Notes under the pieces: model-generated
What the model saw: the letters and a program-made list of their open reading frames with translations, nothing else
Told to the model about the DNA's origin: nothing
Database searches by the model: none
Translations under genes and position numbers: made by a program
Part shown: positions 1-9,131 of the stretch, piece by piece
Layout of the letters: each line of letters opens with the position of its first letter
Numbering within the stretch: position 1 is the first letter of the stretch
Source of the DNA: Spirochaetales bacterium Spiro_10
GTDB taxonomy: Bacteria > Spirochaetota > Spirochaetia > Treponematales > Treponemataceae
Direction of reading: 5' to 3'
Length of the DNA stretch: 64,000 nt
Assembly: GCA_001604405.1 (NCBI GenBank)
Contig: LVBL01000008.1
Coordinates: forward strand, 62,001 to 126,000

Positions 1-184
1 ACTTTCGGCGCTCAAGGTTTACGCGGAGCCCCTGCTGCGCGCGGTAAAGCCGAACGAACGCGAATACAGCGAGGCGTCGCGGCTCCTCATGTTCCTGAAC
101 AACTTCTCGCCGATTCCCTCATCGTACGTGCCGGGGCAATCCATCATCCGCGAGTTCATCGGGGACAGCGACTTCAAGTACTGA
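1..184 (+). CDS. C-terminal fragment of a probable uridine kinase-like nucleoside kinase
   Basis: An open frame enters from the left edge (first full codon at base 2) and stops with TGA at 182-184, giving 60 residues. The end of the protein reads IPSSYVPGQSIIREFIGDSD followed by FKY. This resembles the closing 'NSILREFIGGS' segment of the TGS/P-loop nucleoside kinases of spirochaetes, clostridia and Thermotoga. The catalytic P-loop half lies outside the window, so the call rests on this tail alone. It converges on fliJ, whose stop is only 9 bases away. No terminator hairpin is visible between them. Confidence 0.5.
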   Translation, partial: LSALKVYAEPLLRAVKPNEREYSEASRLLMFLNNFSPIPSSYVPGQSIIREFIGDSDFKY

Positions 185-193
185 GTCGCAGCG

Positions 194-625
194 TCATACG
201 TCGGACCTGTCGCGCGAATTGGCTATATCGTCAAGGATCTCGGCCTCGTCGCGAAGCCTTTCCCCTTTCCATACGGCGGTCTTTTTCTCGCGAAGCTTGG
301 TGAGTACCCTTCTGGCCTTCGTCGTTTCCACGTATTCCGCCCGTTTCCGCTCGACAACGAGCTCGGCCGCGGCGAGTTCCTCGAGCCGCCGCTCCTTCTC
401 CGCGTCGAGCCGCTGAATGTACCGTTCAATCGCTATCAGTTCCCCCATCGAGGCCGAAGGCGAGCGCTCGCGCGAAGAGGACACGCGCTTCTGCGCAATC
501 TCCTGGAGTCTCAAGGCTATCCGTTCGCGTTCTGAAATCGCCTTTCCCAGAGCGAACTCCGCCTCCTTCTCCCTGAAAGCGCGGAGGTCGAGGATTTTCT
601 CGAGCGAAAACGAAAAGCGCTTCAT
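194..625 (-). CDS. fliJ: Flagellar export chaperone FliJ
   Basis: The 143-residue protein is highly charged and almost entirely heptad-like, as expected for FliJ, the coiled-coil stalk that links the FliI ATPase ring to the FlhA export gate and escorts export substrates. It begins MKRFSFSLEKILDLRAFREK, the typical FliJ opening in which a phenylalanine/leucine-rich stretch precedes an arginine/glutamate-rich coiled coil. FliJ is poorly conserved, so position as last gene of the flgB-fliJ string, 9 bases after fliI, is important support. Its length is close to the usual 145-150 residues. Confidence 0.87.
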   Translation of the reverse strand: MKRFSFSLEKILDLRAFREKEAEFALGKAISERERIALRLQEIAQKRVSSSRERSPSASMGELIAIERYIQRLDAEKERRLEELAAAELVVERKRAEYVETTKARRVLTKLREKKTAVWKGERLRDEAEILDDIANSRDRSDV

Positions 626-634
626 CTGCCAGTG

Positions 635-2053
635 CTATTCCTGCCAGTCGCTCTGTTCGTACGATTCGGGAGACTCCGGAGCGTGGGCGTATTTCGGCCT
701 TGCTCCCGTGCCGTGGAAGGACGACTCTTCGGAGGGGATTTCCATGCCGGTAACCGCCGACATGAGCTTGAGTGTTTCCGCGATCGGGGCCGGATCCGCG
801 ACGTCCTGGCACAGGAACGACTCGATCTTCTCGTGGTGCGCGATTGCCTCGTCTATCGACGGGTTAGTCCCCTTCTGGTACGCTCCGACGTTGATCATGT
901 CCTCCGACTCGTCATAGACCGCCATCATGCGGCGGATGAACCCGGCCGCCTTCTTCGTGACAGCGCCCGAAACGCGGTTCGCGAGCCTTGATACACTCGC
1001 AAGCACGTCGATAGACGGATAGTGATAGCGTTGCGCGAGCTTTCGGCTCAGGATTACGTGGCCGTCAAGAATACCGCGTACGGTATCGGAAATAGGCTCG
1101 TCCATATCGTCGCCGTCGACGAGCACCGTATAAAAACCGGTAATGCTTCCCTTGTCCGAGGTGCCGCTCCGCTCAAGCAGTTTGGGAAGGGTCTCGAAAA
1201 CGCTTGGCGTGTACCCGCGGGTTGCCGGCGGTTCCCCGATCGCGAGACCGATTTCACGCAAGGCCTTTGCAAAACGCGTTACCGAATCGAACATGAGCAT
1301 GACGTCCTTGCCCTGGTCGCGGAAATACTCGGCAACGGCAGTGGCGACGTATGCCCCGCGGATTCGCGCGAGCGGAGACTGGTCGGAGGTTGCCATGACC
1401 ACGACGGAACGCTTGAGGCCCTCGGGACCCAGATCATTCTTGATGAAATCCACAACCTCGCGGCCGCGCTCACCTATCAGGGCGATGACGTTCACGTCCG
1501 CGTTCGTGTTGCGCGCTATCATTCCCAAAAGGGTCGATTTTCCGACGCCGGAGCCCGCGAAGATGCCGAGCCTCTGCCCCCGTCCGACGGCAAGCAGGCC
1601 GTCGATGGCTCGGACGCCGGTAACGATGCGGTCCTCGATGGTCTTTCTCTTCATCGGGTCGGGTGGCGCCGAAACGGCGGGATAGTGCGTCGCTGAGATT
1701 ATTTCCTCTCGGCCGTCCGCCGCCTTGCCCATCCCGTCAAGGACGCGGCCGAGCAGCATGTCGCCGACCGGCACCGAGAGGATGGAACCTGAGGCGATAA
1801 CCATGCATCCTATCTCGATGCCGTTCACGTCGCCGAAGCTCATGAGCTGTACGGTCGTTCCGTCGAGTCCGACGACCTCGGCGAACACGGGGGCGTTTCC
1901 GCGGGACAGCAGTATCTGGCATATCTCGCCGACCACCGCCTGCGGACCGTGGCTCTCGATCAGCATCCCCTTCACGCGCGTCACGACCCCCGTGTATTTG
2001 ATGGGATCGGTCTCGTCAACCGCGGTACGGTACTTTTCGAATATGTCGGTCAT
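635..2053 (-). CDS. fliI: Flagellum-specific export ATPase FliI
   Basis: This 472-residue protein is an F1-beta-like ATPase that energises type III export of flagellar subunits. The Walker A motif GSGVGKST lies at about 167-174, the catalytic-glutamate segment GERGREV at 194-200, and the Walker B strand VMLMFDSVTR at 251-260. The N-terminal beta-barrel occupies about residues 20-95, and the C-terminal helical domain follows the SGTSDKGSITGFY stretch. Length and motifs are standard. It lies 4 bases after fliH and before fliJ, so the three soluble export parts (FliH regulator, FliI ATPase, FliJ stalk) are encoded together. Confidence 0.97.
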   Translation of the reverse strand: MTDIFEKYRTAVDETDPIKYTGVVTRVKGMLIESHGPQAVVGEICQILLSRGNAPVFAEVVGLDGTTVQLMSFGDVNGIEIGCMVIASGSILSVPVGDMLLGRVLDGMGKAADGREEIISATHYPAVSAPPDPMKRKTIEDRIVTGVRAIDGLLAVGRGQRLGIFAGSGVGKSTLLGMIARNTNADVNVIALIGERGREVVDFIKNDLGPEGLKRSVVVMATSDQSPLARIRGAYVATAVAEYFRDQGKDVMLMFDSVTRFAKALREIGLAIGEPPATRGYTPSVFETLPKLLERSGTSDKGSITGFYTVLVDGDDMDEPISDTVRGILDGHVILSRKLAQRYHYPSIDVLASVSRLANRVSGAVTKKAAGFIRRMMAVYDESEDMINVGAYQKGTNPSIDEAIAHHEKIESFLCQDVADPAPIAETLKLMSAVTGMEIPSEESSFHGTGARPKYAHAPESPESYEQSDWQE

Positions 2054-2057
2054 GGCT

Positions 2058-2993
2058 TCAATCCTGGGCTACGGGATTTGCGGTCTTTATCCGTGTCCTG
2101 ATCGGGGAAACCTCGAGAATCCTCTGCTCGATCTCGTTAAGCTGGCTGACGATCTTCGCGTCGATGGCCCCGAAATCCGTCTCGATGACGCATCCGCCAC
2201 GGTCGACGGTAGAATCCTCGACGACGGTGATGTTCTTTATGTTTTCCGCCGCGGAGAGGAAATCCTTTATGTGCTGCGTCGTCATCGCGACGTCGTTGAG
2301 GTTCACCCGTATGATGACCTCGCCCCGGCCCTTTACCTTCCGGAGGGCCTGGACAACGTTGGAAACAACGACATTCCTCTGGTTCTCCGATATGACCTTG
2401 ACGATCTTCCTCGTCATGAGAAGCACCAGGTCGACAATCTGCTGTTCGGTCTCGGCGAGTATTTCCTGGCGCTTGTCCATGGTCCGCTCGATTATCGTGT
2501 GGAGCCGGTCGGTAAGACGCTGCGCTTCGAGGTTGCCCTCGCGGAAGCCGGCCTCCTGACCCTTGCGGAAGCCCTCGTCGTAGCCTTCCTTGAGCTGCGC
2601 GTCCGCTCGCGCGCGCGCCTCCGAGGCTATTCTCTCGGCTTCACGTTTCGCGTTCGCGAGTATTTCGGCGGCTTCGTCCTCGGCCTGCTGGCGCAGGACC
2701 TGGGCCTGGTCCGTCTTTCTCTTGACCTCTTCGAACGCGACGCGCTCCGCGTCCTTGACTATCTTGTCGGCGTCCTCGCGCGAGCGGTTCAGCATCTCGT
2801 CACGGTCAAGTTCCCATTGCCGCTGCCAGTCTTCGGCCTCGCGCCTGAGGTCGTCGACGGTGGGCCCTTCGTACACGGGCGCCTCGACCACTTCCACGAC
2901 GGGAGCCTCCTCGACGAATTTCCTCGAGAGTTGCAGCAATACCTGGTCATCGCTCCGCTTTATCTCGTTCGGCCTAAATACGGTTTTTGCCAT
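2058..2993 (-). CDS. fliH: Flagellar assembly protein FliH (export ATPase regulator)
   Basis: The 311-residue protein has a long charged central coiled coil (about 50-150) rich in E, A, K and Q, with glycine-spaced repeats in the stretch [18 protein letters not shown], the GxxxG-type helix repeat typical of FliH. The C-terminal globular part (about 180-295) resembles V-type ATPase subunit E and binds FliI. FliH tethers and restrains the ATPase at the C-ring. The start is supported by an AGAGGG ribosome site. The protein is longer than enteric FliH, as is usual in spirochaetes. It lies between fliG and fliI. Confidence 0.9.
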   Translation of the reverse strand: MAKTVFRPNEIKRSDDQVLLQLSRKFVEEAPVVEVVEAPVYEGPTVDDLRREAEDWQRQWELDRDEMLNRSREDADKIVKDAERVAFEEVKRKTDQAQVLRQQAEDEAAEILANAKREAERIASEARARADAQLKEGYDEGFRKGQEAGFREGNLEAQRLTDRLHTIIERTMDKRQEILAETEQQIVDLVLLMTRKIVKVISENQRNVVVSNVVQALRKVKGRGEVIIRVNLNDVAMTTQHIKDFLSAAENIKNITVVEDSTVDRGGCVIETDFGAIDAKIVSQLNEIEQRILEVSPIRTRIKTANPVAQD

Positions 2994-3006
2994 CGGTTAC
3001 CCTCTG

Positions 3007-4074
3007 TCAGACGACGAGTTCGTCCTCTCCGGAACGCGCGATAACGATTTCGCCCGTATCCTCGAGATGTCTGATTATAGACACGATCTTCTGCTGGGCC
3101 TCTTCCACGTCCTTGAGGCGCACGGGACCCATGTATTCCATGTCTTCCTTGAGCATGCCCGCGGCGCGTTTCGACATGTTCCTGAATATCTTGTCCTGAA
3201 CCTCCGTGTCGACGGCCTTGAGCGCCTTTGCGAGTTCCTGGGTGTCGACCTCGCGGAGGACCTTCTGTATGGCGCGGTCGTCGAGCATGACGATATCCTC
3301 GAACACGAACATGCGCTTCTTGATCTCCTCTGCGAGATCGGGATCCTCGTCCTCGAGCGCCTCGATGATCGATTTTTCGGAAGAACGGTCGACGAGGTTC
3401 AGGATCTCTACGATGCTCTCGACGCCTCCCGCCGCGGTATAGTCCTCGCTTGACAGCGTGGATAGCTTCTTCTCGAGCACGCGCTCGACCTCGCGCAGGA
3501 CGTCAGGCGAGGTCCGGTCCATCGTGGCGATTCTTCGCGCGACCTCGCTCTGTATCTCGTCGGGAAGGTTCTGAAGGATGATGGAGGCCTTGGCGGGTTC
3601 CAGATACGCGAGGATGAGCGCGATGGTCTGGGGATGTTCCTGCTGGATGAAGTTCAGAAGGTGCGCGGGATCGGTTCGCCTGATGAAGTCGAAGGGGCGA
3701 ACCTGCAGGGAGCTCGTAAGCCGGTTGATGATGTCGATGGCCTTCTGGCTTCCGACGGATTTTTCCAGAAGTTCGCGGGCGTAGTCTATACCGCCGGTCG
3801 TGATGAAATTCTGTGCCATCATCAGGTCCTGGAATTCCTGCAGGATGGCGTCCTTGAACTCCGGCTCGACCGTTTCAAGGCGGGCGATCTCGAAGGTCAG
3901 GGTCTCTATCTCGTCCTCGCGGAGATGCTTGAAAATCTCGGCCGAAATCTCGGAGCCGAGGGAAACGAGGAAGATTGCGGCCTTTTGTCGGCCGGTTAAC
4001 GACTTTACGTCCTTAGCCTTCTTTGAAGAAGACGAGGACGTTTTATCCTTCGGCGAGCTAGCAGCGGGTGCCAT
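3007..4074 (-). CDS. fliG: Flagellar motor switch protein FliG
   Basis: This 355-residue rotor protein carries the EHPQT motif at 146-150 between its N-terminal and middle domains, and ends with the charged torque helix region (MFVFEDIVMLDDRAIQKVLR), which faces the MotA stator. The first 22 or so residues are a Ser/Lys-rich tail before the conserved TGRQKAAIFLVSLG. Its ribosome site GGAGG spans the last codons and stop of fliF, which indicates translational coupling. Some spirochaetes carry two FliG paralogues. The operon position and intact C-terminal domain favour this as the motor FliG. Confidence 0.96.
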   Translation of the reverse strand: MAPAASSPKDKTSSSSSKKAKDVKSLTGRQKAAIFLVSLGSEISAEIFKHLREDEIETLTFEIARLETVEPEFKDAILQEFQDLMMAQNFITTGGIDYARELLEKSVGSQKAIDIINRLTSSLQVRPFDFIRRTDPAHLLNFIQQEHPQTIALILAYLEPAKASIILQNLPDEIQSEVARRIATMDRTSPDVLREVERVLEKKLSTLSSEDYTAAGGVESIVEILNLVDRSSEKSIIEALEDEDPDLAEEIKKRMFVFEDIVMLDDRAIQKVLREVDTQELAKALKAVDTEVQDKIFRNMSKRAAGMLKEDMEYMGPVRLKDVEEAQQKIVSIIRHLEDTGEIVIARSGEDELVV

Positions 4075-4077
4075 CGG

Positions 4078-5781
4078 TTATTCCTCCATCAGCCAGGTAC
4101 GTATCAGCAAGGCGACATCCTCGGGATGCTCTTTCGCCATGTTGATGGCGTTTTCCTGCAATTCCAGGCGCTTTCGCTCCTCGACGGACATGGAAACCTC
4201 CATACCCGCCTGTTCGGCCTCCCAGAGCGTCTTTTCGCGCTCCATCTGGTGCTTTCTGAGAAGTTCCTCTTCCTTGAGCCTGCGGCGCCTCTCGAGTTCG
4301 CGCGTGATCATCCGGTATATTATGAACGCGACCAAAATAACCGCGAGCGCGATAAGCGAATAGAGAATGGTTTTCTGCGTCTGCAACTGCTGCAGATAGG
4401 CCGCGTCTTCCTTCTCGAATTGCGTCGAGCGGTCGAATTTGATGTTGAGAACGCTGACCGAGTCGCCGCGAGCTCGATTGTATCCGACCGCGTCCTGGAC
4501 GGCCTTCGCGGCTGACTGGAGTTCCTCGGGCGCGATGGGAAGATACTCGCGCTCAATCGCGCCGTTCTTGATTATGAAATTGCCGTTTTCGTCACGCTTC
4601 TTCGTCCAGATGCCGTCGATGTTGACGGACACGGTCCGCCGCCCCATCGAGGGGCTCACCGTCTCGGAGACGTCACGCTGTCCGACGAGCTCGTTCCTCT
4701 TGACGATCGACTGCTCGGAAAGGCCGTACAGGTTCGACATGTCCTTGTAGGCGGGCGCGGTCTGTCCCTCGACGCCCGCGGGGCCCTCGGGGTTGAAGCC
4801 GGAGCCCTGCCATCTCGTCGTCGACGTCTCCGAAGACAACGTTACGGAAGGAACGATCTCGGAATCGTCGTACGGGGTCTCGGGATTGTCGGGCCGAATG
4901 ACCGTTGGCAGGTAATCGCGCGTCTGTACCGACTTGTCCGACATGTCCATGTCGATCTTGAGGTTGAGGTCGCGCACGCGGTCGATTCCGTAGATTTGCT
5001 GAAGGGCGTTCAGGATCTTCGCGCGATACTGGGCCTCAAGCTGGGCGATCAGCTTTTGCTCTTTCTCGATTCGCGTCAGCCGGTCCCATTCGCGCATGCC
5101 CTCGAAATCGTTGAGAACGTTGCCGGAACTGTCGGCAATGGTGATATTGGCGTCCGAGAGGCCCTCTACGGCGAATTTCAGGAGTTTCTGAATGCCCTCG
5201 ACCTTCTTGCGGTCGTTTATGATGTTGCTTCCCGGCTTGGGATAGAGCACGACGCTCGCGGTAACCTCTTTCTGGTCTTCGGAAAAAAGCGTCTGTTCGG
5301 GCATGGTCACGACGACGCTCGCGTCGTCGATATCGTCAAGCGCCTTGATATGCTGGCGGACTTCCTCGATGATGGCCCGGCGCTTGTTGACGTTTCGCTC
5401 GAAATCGGTGATGGTCCACCGCTCGACGTCGAATATCGCCCATGGATCCACGCCCTGCGGAATGAGATCCTCGCGGATGAGGATGGCGCGCATGCGCCTC
5501 GCGGTGGATTCGTCGGCCACCGAGATGATCCCGGTGGCGCTCACCGTGGCGCGCACGTTTTCCTCGTTCAACCGTATGACGATCTTGTCTCTGATTGCCT
5601 CGTCGACTATCGGGGAGTCAATGAGCGGAACCATCGAAGGGGCTGCAGACACCGAAAAAAGAACGGCGATCGCCGCGATGACGGCGAGAACCACGCCGGC
5701 CAGGATCAGTTTCTGGACAAGGGTCCATTTGCCCCATAATGCCGTGATCTGAGCTATAAGCTTCTTCAGCCATTCGTTCAT
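4078..5781 (-). CDS. fliF: Flagellar MS-ring protein FliF
   Basis: The 567-residue membrane protein forms the MS ring that houses the export gate and carries FliG. A transmembrane helix lies near the N-terminus (LILAGVVLAVIAAIAVLFSV), followed by the ring-building domains that include the stretch TASVVLYPKPG. A second helix (LIALAVILVAFIIYRMI) lies near residue 480, followed by a cytoplasmic tail that binds FliG. A GGGAGGGG ribosome site precedes the ATG. It follows an 82-base AT-rich gap after fliE, the largest gap in the flagellar part of the operon, which contains promoter-like repeats. Confidence 0.96.
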   Translation of the reverse strand: MNEWLKKLIAQITALWGKWTLVQKLILAGVVLAVIAAIAVLFSVSAAPSMVPLIDSPIVDEAIRDKIVIRLNEENVRATVSATGIISVADESTARRMRAILIREDLIPQGVDPWAIFDVERWTITDFERNVNKRRAIIEEVRQHIKALDDIDDASVVVTMPEQTLFSEDQKEVTASVVLYPKPGSNIINDRKKVEGIQKLLKFAVEGLSDANITIADSSGNVLNDFEGMREWDRLTRIEKEQKLIAQLEAQYRAKILNALQQIYGIDRVRDLNLKIDMDMSDKSVQTRDYLPTVIRPDNPETPYDDSEIVPSVTLSSETSTTRWQGSGFNPEGPAGVEGQTAPAYKDMSNLYGLSEQSIVKRNELVGQRDVSETVSPSMGRRTVSVNIDGIWTKKRDENGNFIIKNGAIEREYLPIAPEELQSAAKAVQDAVGYNRARGDSVSVLNIKFDRSTQFEKEDAAYLQQLQTQKTILYSLIALAVILVAFIIYRMITRELERRRRLKEEELLRKHQMEREKTLWEAEQAGMEVSMSVEERKRLELQENAINMAKEHPEDVALLIRTWLMEE

Positions 5782-5821
5782 GCTCCCCTCCCGTTACAGA
5801 ACGAACCTGTCGTGTTTTAAT

Positions 5822-5867
5822 TGCTTATAATACCATATTATAGCACTGTATTATAGCACAAAATCAA
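5822..5867 (-). promoter_or_regulatory. AT-rich repeat island, candidate internal promoter or operator for fliF-fliJ
   Basis: In the fliE-fliF gap the plus strand shows TATTATAGCAC twice (5836-5846 and 5849-5859, period 13). It also shows a palindrome, TATAATA-CCA-TATTATA (5826-5842). Read on the minus strand this gives two TATAAT hexamers, and a TTGATT lies 19 bases upstream of the second. The composition contrasts sharply with the GC-rich flanks. An internal promoter is inferred; no start site can be proven from sequence. Confidence 0.45.
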
Positions 5868-6172
5868 CGATTTGTGGTTATTTCGTTCCAGCCCTTTATA
5901 ACGCGGTCGATGACGGACTGGGCGAGCTTCAGCGAAAGGTTCGCCTCCGCCATCGCTATGGTCACGTCATGAACGTCCACGGAATCCGGATCGACTATCA
6001 TCTGCTGGGCGAGGTCGGTCGTCTTGATCTGTTTCTCGTTCATCTTGTCAAAGGCAGCGAGAAGCGTCTGCTCGAAGCTCGCGGTCTCGGGACGCGCCGC
6101 CTGATCGACGAGATTCCTGCCTGAGACCATATTCGACCTGAAGTTGTCTACCTGTACCGGCGTTATGCCCAT
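5864..6172 (-). CDS. fliE: Flagellar hook-basal body protein FliE
   Basis: The 102-residue protein is the adaptor between the MS ring and the proximal rod. The C-terminal half shows the FliE signature, with VDPDSVDVHDVTIAMAEANL followed by SLKLAQSVIDRVIKGWNEI, an amphipathic helix of the export-competent rod type. Its size matches the family (about 100 residues). It starts 3 bases after the flgC stop and is third of the flgB-flgC-fliE rod trio. Confidence 0.95.
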   Translation of the reverse strand: MGITPVQVDNFRSNMVSGRNLVDQAARPETASFEQTLLAAFDKMNEKQIKTTDLAQQMIVDPDSVDVHDVTIAMAEANLSLKLAQSVIDRVIKGWNEITTNR

Positions 6173-6175
6173 TTG

Positions 6176-6631
6176 TTATCTCCCAATCTCGAGGGCGCGC
6201 ATGAACATCTCTTTCGAGCCCTGAATGACGGACGAGTTCGCCTCGTAGGAGCGCGACGCCGAGATGAGATCGACCATCTCGGTAACGATATTCACGTTGG
6301 GGTATTCCACGTATCCTTCCTTGGGGCCGCTTTTTATGGCGTCCGGATGCGTAGGATCGTACACGAGCCTGAGGTCCGAGGTGTCCTTCTCAACCCCCAT
6401 GACCTTGACGCCCTTGCCGGCGCCCCGGTCGAGATGCTCGGGAAGGAAGGGATTCCTCCAGTCAATGCCGTTCTCTTTCTGCGCGAGTACTACCCTGCTC
6501 CGCCTGAAGGCACCGCCGTCCTGGGTTCGCGTCGTGGAGGCGTTGGCGATATTGTCTGAGATAACGTCCGTTCGGAGACGCTCCGCGGTCATCCCGCTCG
6601 CCGCTATGTTGATGCTGGTAAAAAGACCCAT
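6176..6631 (-). CDS. flgC: Flagellar basal-body rod protein FlgC
   Basis: The 151-residue rod protein opens with MGLFTSINIAASGMTAERLR and the asparagine-rich DNIANASTTRT motif of the flagellar rod/hook superfamily. It closes with the conserved NVNIVTEMVDLISASRSYEA helix that packs into the rod core. A GGGAGGA ribosome site lies ahead of the ATG. Length is typical (130-150). It is cotranscribed with flgB and fliE to build the proximal rod in the periplasm. Confidence 0.96.
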   Translation of the reverse strand: MGLFTSINIAASGMTAERLRTDVISDNIANASTTRTQDGGAFRRSRVVLAQKENGIDWRNPFLPEHLDRGAGKGVKVMGVEKDTSDLRLVYDPTHPDAIKSGPKEGYVEYPNVNIVTEMVDLISASRSYEANSSVIQGSKEMFMRALEIGR

Positions 6632-6648
6632 ATCCTATTCCTCCCGGC

Positions 6649-7062
6649 CTACTTGAGGACCGAATTGACTTGCGAGAACTGAAAGCTCTGAACCTGGGTC
6701 ATGAGCTGGTAATTGAGCTGGATCCTGAGCAGTTCCATGGCTTCCTGCTCCGGATCGACGTTGTTTCCGTTGGCCTTGGCGGTAGAGGTATAATCAAGCA
6801 CCCTGCGGGGCTCGATCGTGCGGTAGTCTATGACCCCGTCGGAGGCGATATGCCGGTCCGAGGCGGTAGCGAGCTGGAATTGGCCGTTCGCGGCGGCTTC
6901 CGAATCGAGCGCGCGCTTCAGCTCGGACTCGAAATTCACGTGCGTACGCTTGAAATTCGGCACCTCGGAATTCGACAGATTGTTGGCCGAAACGCCGTAA
7001 CGAAGCGAACTGACGTCCATGGCACGGTGAAGCAGGTCCGTCGTTTTTGCAAAACTGTTCAT
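6649..7062 (-). CDS. flgB: Flagellar basal-body rod protein FlgB
   Basis: The 137-residue proximal rod protein shows the motif LRYGVSANNLSNSEVPNFKR near residue 20 and the C-terminal NNVDPEQEAMELLRIQLNYQ helix. Both are diagnostic for FlgB. It is the first flagellar gene of the string. The 64 bases between the hslU stop and its ATG contain a G-rich ribosome site but no promoter I could recognise with confidence, so read-through from hslU is likely. Confidence 0.96.
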   Translation of the reverse strand: MNSFAKTTDLLHRAMDVSSLRYGVSANNLSNSEVPNFKRTHVNFESELKRALDSEAAANGQFQLATASDRHIASDGVIDYRTIEPRRVLDYTSTAKANGNNVDPEQEAMELLRIQLNYQLMTQVQSFQFSQVNSVLK

Positions 7063-7126
7063 CTCGCGTATCCCCCCACCATCATTTTCGGACCTTTTGC
7101 CCCGCTTGTTTACCCTTTTCTCGCGG

Positions 7127-8530
7127 CTAGAGGATATAGCGGGACAAATCCTGGTCCTGCACGATATCCTTGAGCCGCTCGTCGACGTAGGCGGTCGTTA
7201 TGGTGATCGACTGGCCGGTCAGCTCGTCCGCATTGAAGGAGATGTCCTCAAGAAGGGTTTCCATGATGGTATGAAGCCTCCTCGCCCCGATGTTCTCCAT
7301 CCTTGAATTGACCTCGGCGGCCAAAAGGCTCATGCGGTCCAGCGCCGCATCTTCGAAGGTGATCGTCACGCCCTCGGTTGAGAGCAATTCGGCGTACTGA
7401 CGGGTAAGCGCGTTCTTCGGCTCGAGGAGTATACGCCTGAAATCCTCCGCGTGAAGGGATTCAAGCTCGACCCGGAGGGGAAAGCGGCCCTGAAGCTCGG
7501 GGATCAGGTCGCTCGGCTTGGACATGGTAAAGGCCCCCGCCGCGATAAACAGTATGTGGGTCGTGTCGACGACGCCGTATTTCGTGTTTACGCTCGAGCC
7601 TTCGACGATGGGAAGGATGTCGCGCTGGACGCCCTCGCGTGAAACGTCCTGCCCCCCGGACCGGTCGCTCCGGTTGGCGATCTTGTCGATCTCGTCAATG
7701 AACACGATCCCCGTTTCCTGGACTCGCCGGCGGGCCTCCTCGGTTATCTTGTCCTGGTCCACGAGTTTGTCGAGCTGTTCCGCCACGAGGATCTCTCGAG
7801 CCTCGCGCACGGAGACCGACTTGCGCTTGTTGCGCCCCCCCGTGATCATATTCGTGATATTGGCGACGCTCATCTCGAGGTCCTCCAAATTCGAGGAGCC
7901 GGCGAAGACCTCGAAGGGCGCCATGCCCTGGCGCTGGATCGTGACCTCCACGACGCGGTCCTCGAGCTTGCCTTCCCGGAGCATGGCCCGGAATTTCTCG
8001 CGGGTATCGCCCTCCAACCCTTCCGCCACCCGAAGCTCGGTCGTTCCGTCCGACTCGCGGGGCGCCTCGTTCGGAGCGGCACCCTGCTTGCGTTTCGTTC
8101 CCGGCAGGAGAAGGTCAAGAAGTCCGTCTTCGGCCCTGCGCTCCGCCTCCTCGCGCAAGACGCCCTGCATCTCCGACTTGACCAGCGCGAAGCCCACCGC
8201 CATCAGGTCGCGGATCATGGACTCGACGTCGCGGCCGACGTATCCGACCTCGGTGTATTTCGTCGCCTCGACCTTGATGAAGGGAGCGCCGCTCAGCCTG
8301 GCGAGCCTGCGGGCGATCTCGGTCTTTCCGACGCCTGTCGGACCTATCATCAGTATGTTTTTCGGCGCGATCTCGTCCCTGACCTCGGTCGACAGCTTCA
8401 ACCGCCGCGTCCTGTTCCGCAGCGCTATCGCGACGGCCTTTTTTGCCTTGTGCTGGCCGATGATATACTTGTCCAACTCTTCAACTATCGCCTTGGGCGT
8501 CAGGGACTCAAGCCCTTCGATGGGATTCAT
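7127..8530 (-). CDS. hslU: ATP-dependent protease ATPase subunit HslU (ClpY)
   Basis: The 467-residue AAA+ unfoldase feeds proteins into the HslV peptidase. The protein opens with TPKAIVEELDKYIIGQHKAK, has Walker A GPTGVGKT at 63-70, and the Walker B/sensor region GIVFIDEIDKIA. The intermediate domain lies between, and the C-terminal end DLSRYIL provides the tail that docks into HslV. It begins 7 bases after the hslV stop. Length is normal. It forms the two-component protease with the preceding gene. Confidence 0.97.
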   Translation of the reverse strand: MNPIEGLESLTPKAIVEELDKYIIGQHKAKKAVAIALRNRTRRLKLSTEVRDEIAPKNILMIGPTGVGKTEIARRLARLSGAPFIKVEATKYTEVGYVGRDVESMIRDLMAVGFALVKSEMQGVLREEAERRAEDGLLDLLLPGTKRKQGAAPNEAPRESDGTTELRVAEGLEGDTREKFRAMLREGKLEDRVVEVTIQRQGMAPFEVFAGSSNLEDLEMSVANITNMITGGRNKRKSVSVREAREILVAEQLDKLVDQDKITEEARRRVQETGIVFIDEIDKIANRSDRSGGQDVSREGVQRDILPIVEGSSVNTKYGVVDTTHILFIAAGAFTMSKPSDLIPELQGRFPLRVELESLHAEDFRRILLEPKNALTRQYAELLSTEGVTITFEDAALDRMSLLAAEVNSRMENIGARRLHTIMETLLEDISFNADELTGQSITITTAYVDERLKDIVQDQDLSRYIL

Positions 8531-8537
8531 GCTGCGA

Positions 8538-9083
8538 CTAAAGCTCCTCTACCATTATGCGATCGTTCGTGTATATGCATATCTTTCCCGCGATCTCCAT
8601 GCTCTTTTTCGCGATCTCCACGGCGGTAAGCTCGGTCGACTCGAGATAGGCAAGGGCTGCCGCATAGGCGTAGTTGCCGCCCGAACCGATGGCGAGCACG
8701 TCGTCCGCCGGCTCTATCACGTCGCCCGTTCCCGATATGAGGAGGGTCTTTTCCGCGTCCGCGACCAACAGAAGGGCCTGCAGGTTCCTGAGGGCCTTGT
8801 CGGTCCGCCAGTCCTTCGCCAGCTCGACCGCGGCCCGCGTGATATCCCCCGAGAATTCCTTGACGCGCGTCTCGAACCGTTCGAGGAGGGTAAAGGCGTC
8901 GGCAGTGGCGCCGGCGAAGCCCGTAAGGACCTTGCCGTCGAATATCTTCCGTACCTTTTTGGCGTTCGGCTTCATGACCGTTTCGCCCATGGTTACCTGC
9001 CCGTCGCCGGCCATCGCGACCTTCCCGTTCCGCCTCACCGCGATGACGGTCGTGCTCCGTATCCGTTTTCCAGTTTTCTTCAC
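8538..9083 (-). CDS. hslV: ATP-dependent protease peptidase subunit HslV (ClpQ)
   Basis: HslV is the threonine peptidase of the HslUV (ClpQY) complex. The mature sequence starts [20 protein letters not shown], so the catalytic threonine follows a short propeptide [14 protein letters not shown] start at 9083 is chosen because AAGGAG lies 6 bases upstream of it. An in-frame GTG at 9122 would add 13 residues but lacks a ribosome site. The resulting product is 181 residues, close to the family norm of about 175. Like the Bacillus codV-clpQ-clpY block, it follows a tyrosine recombinase gene. Confidence 0.96.
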   Translation of the reverse strand: MKKTGKRIRSTTVIAVRRNGKVAMAGDGQVTMGETVMKPNAKKVRKIFDGKVLTGFAGATADAFTLLERFETRVKEFSGDITRAAVELAKDWRTDKALRNLQALLLVADAEKTLLISGTGDVIEPADDVLAIGSGGNYAYAAALAYLESTELTAVEIAKKSMEIAGKICIYTNDRIMVEEL

Positions 9084-9131
9084 ATGAAGCTCCTTGTCGC
9101 CGTCAGGGCGCGTGGCGCCCACGGTCCCGCG

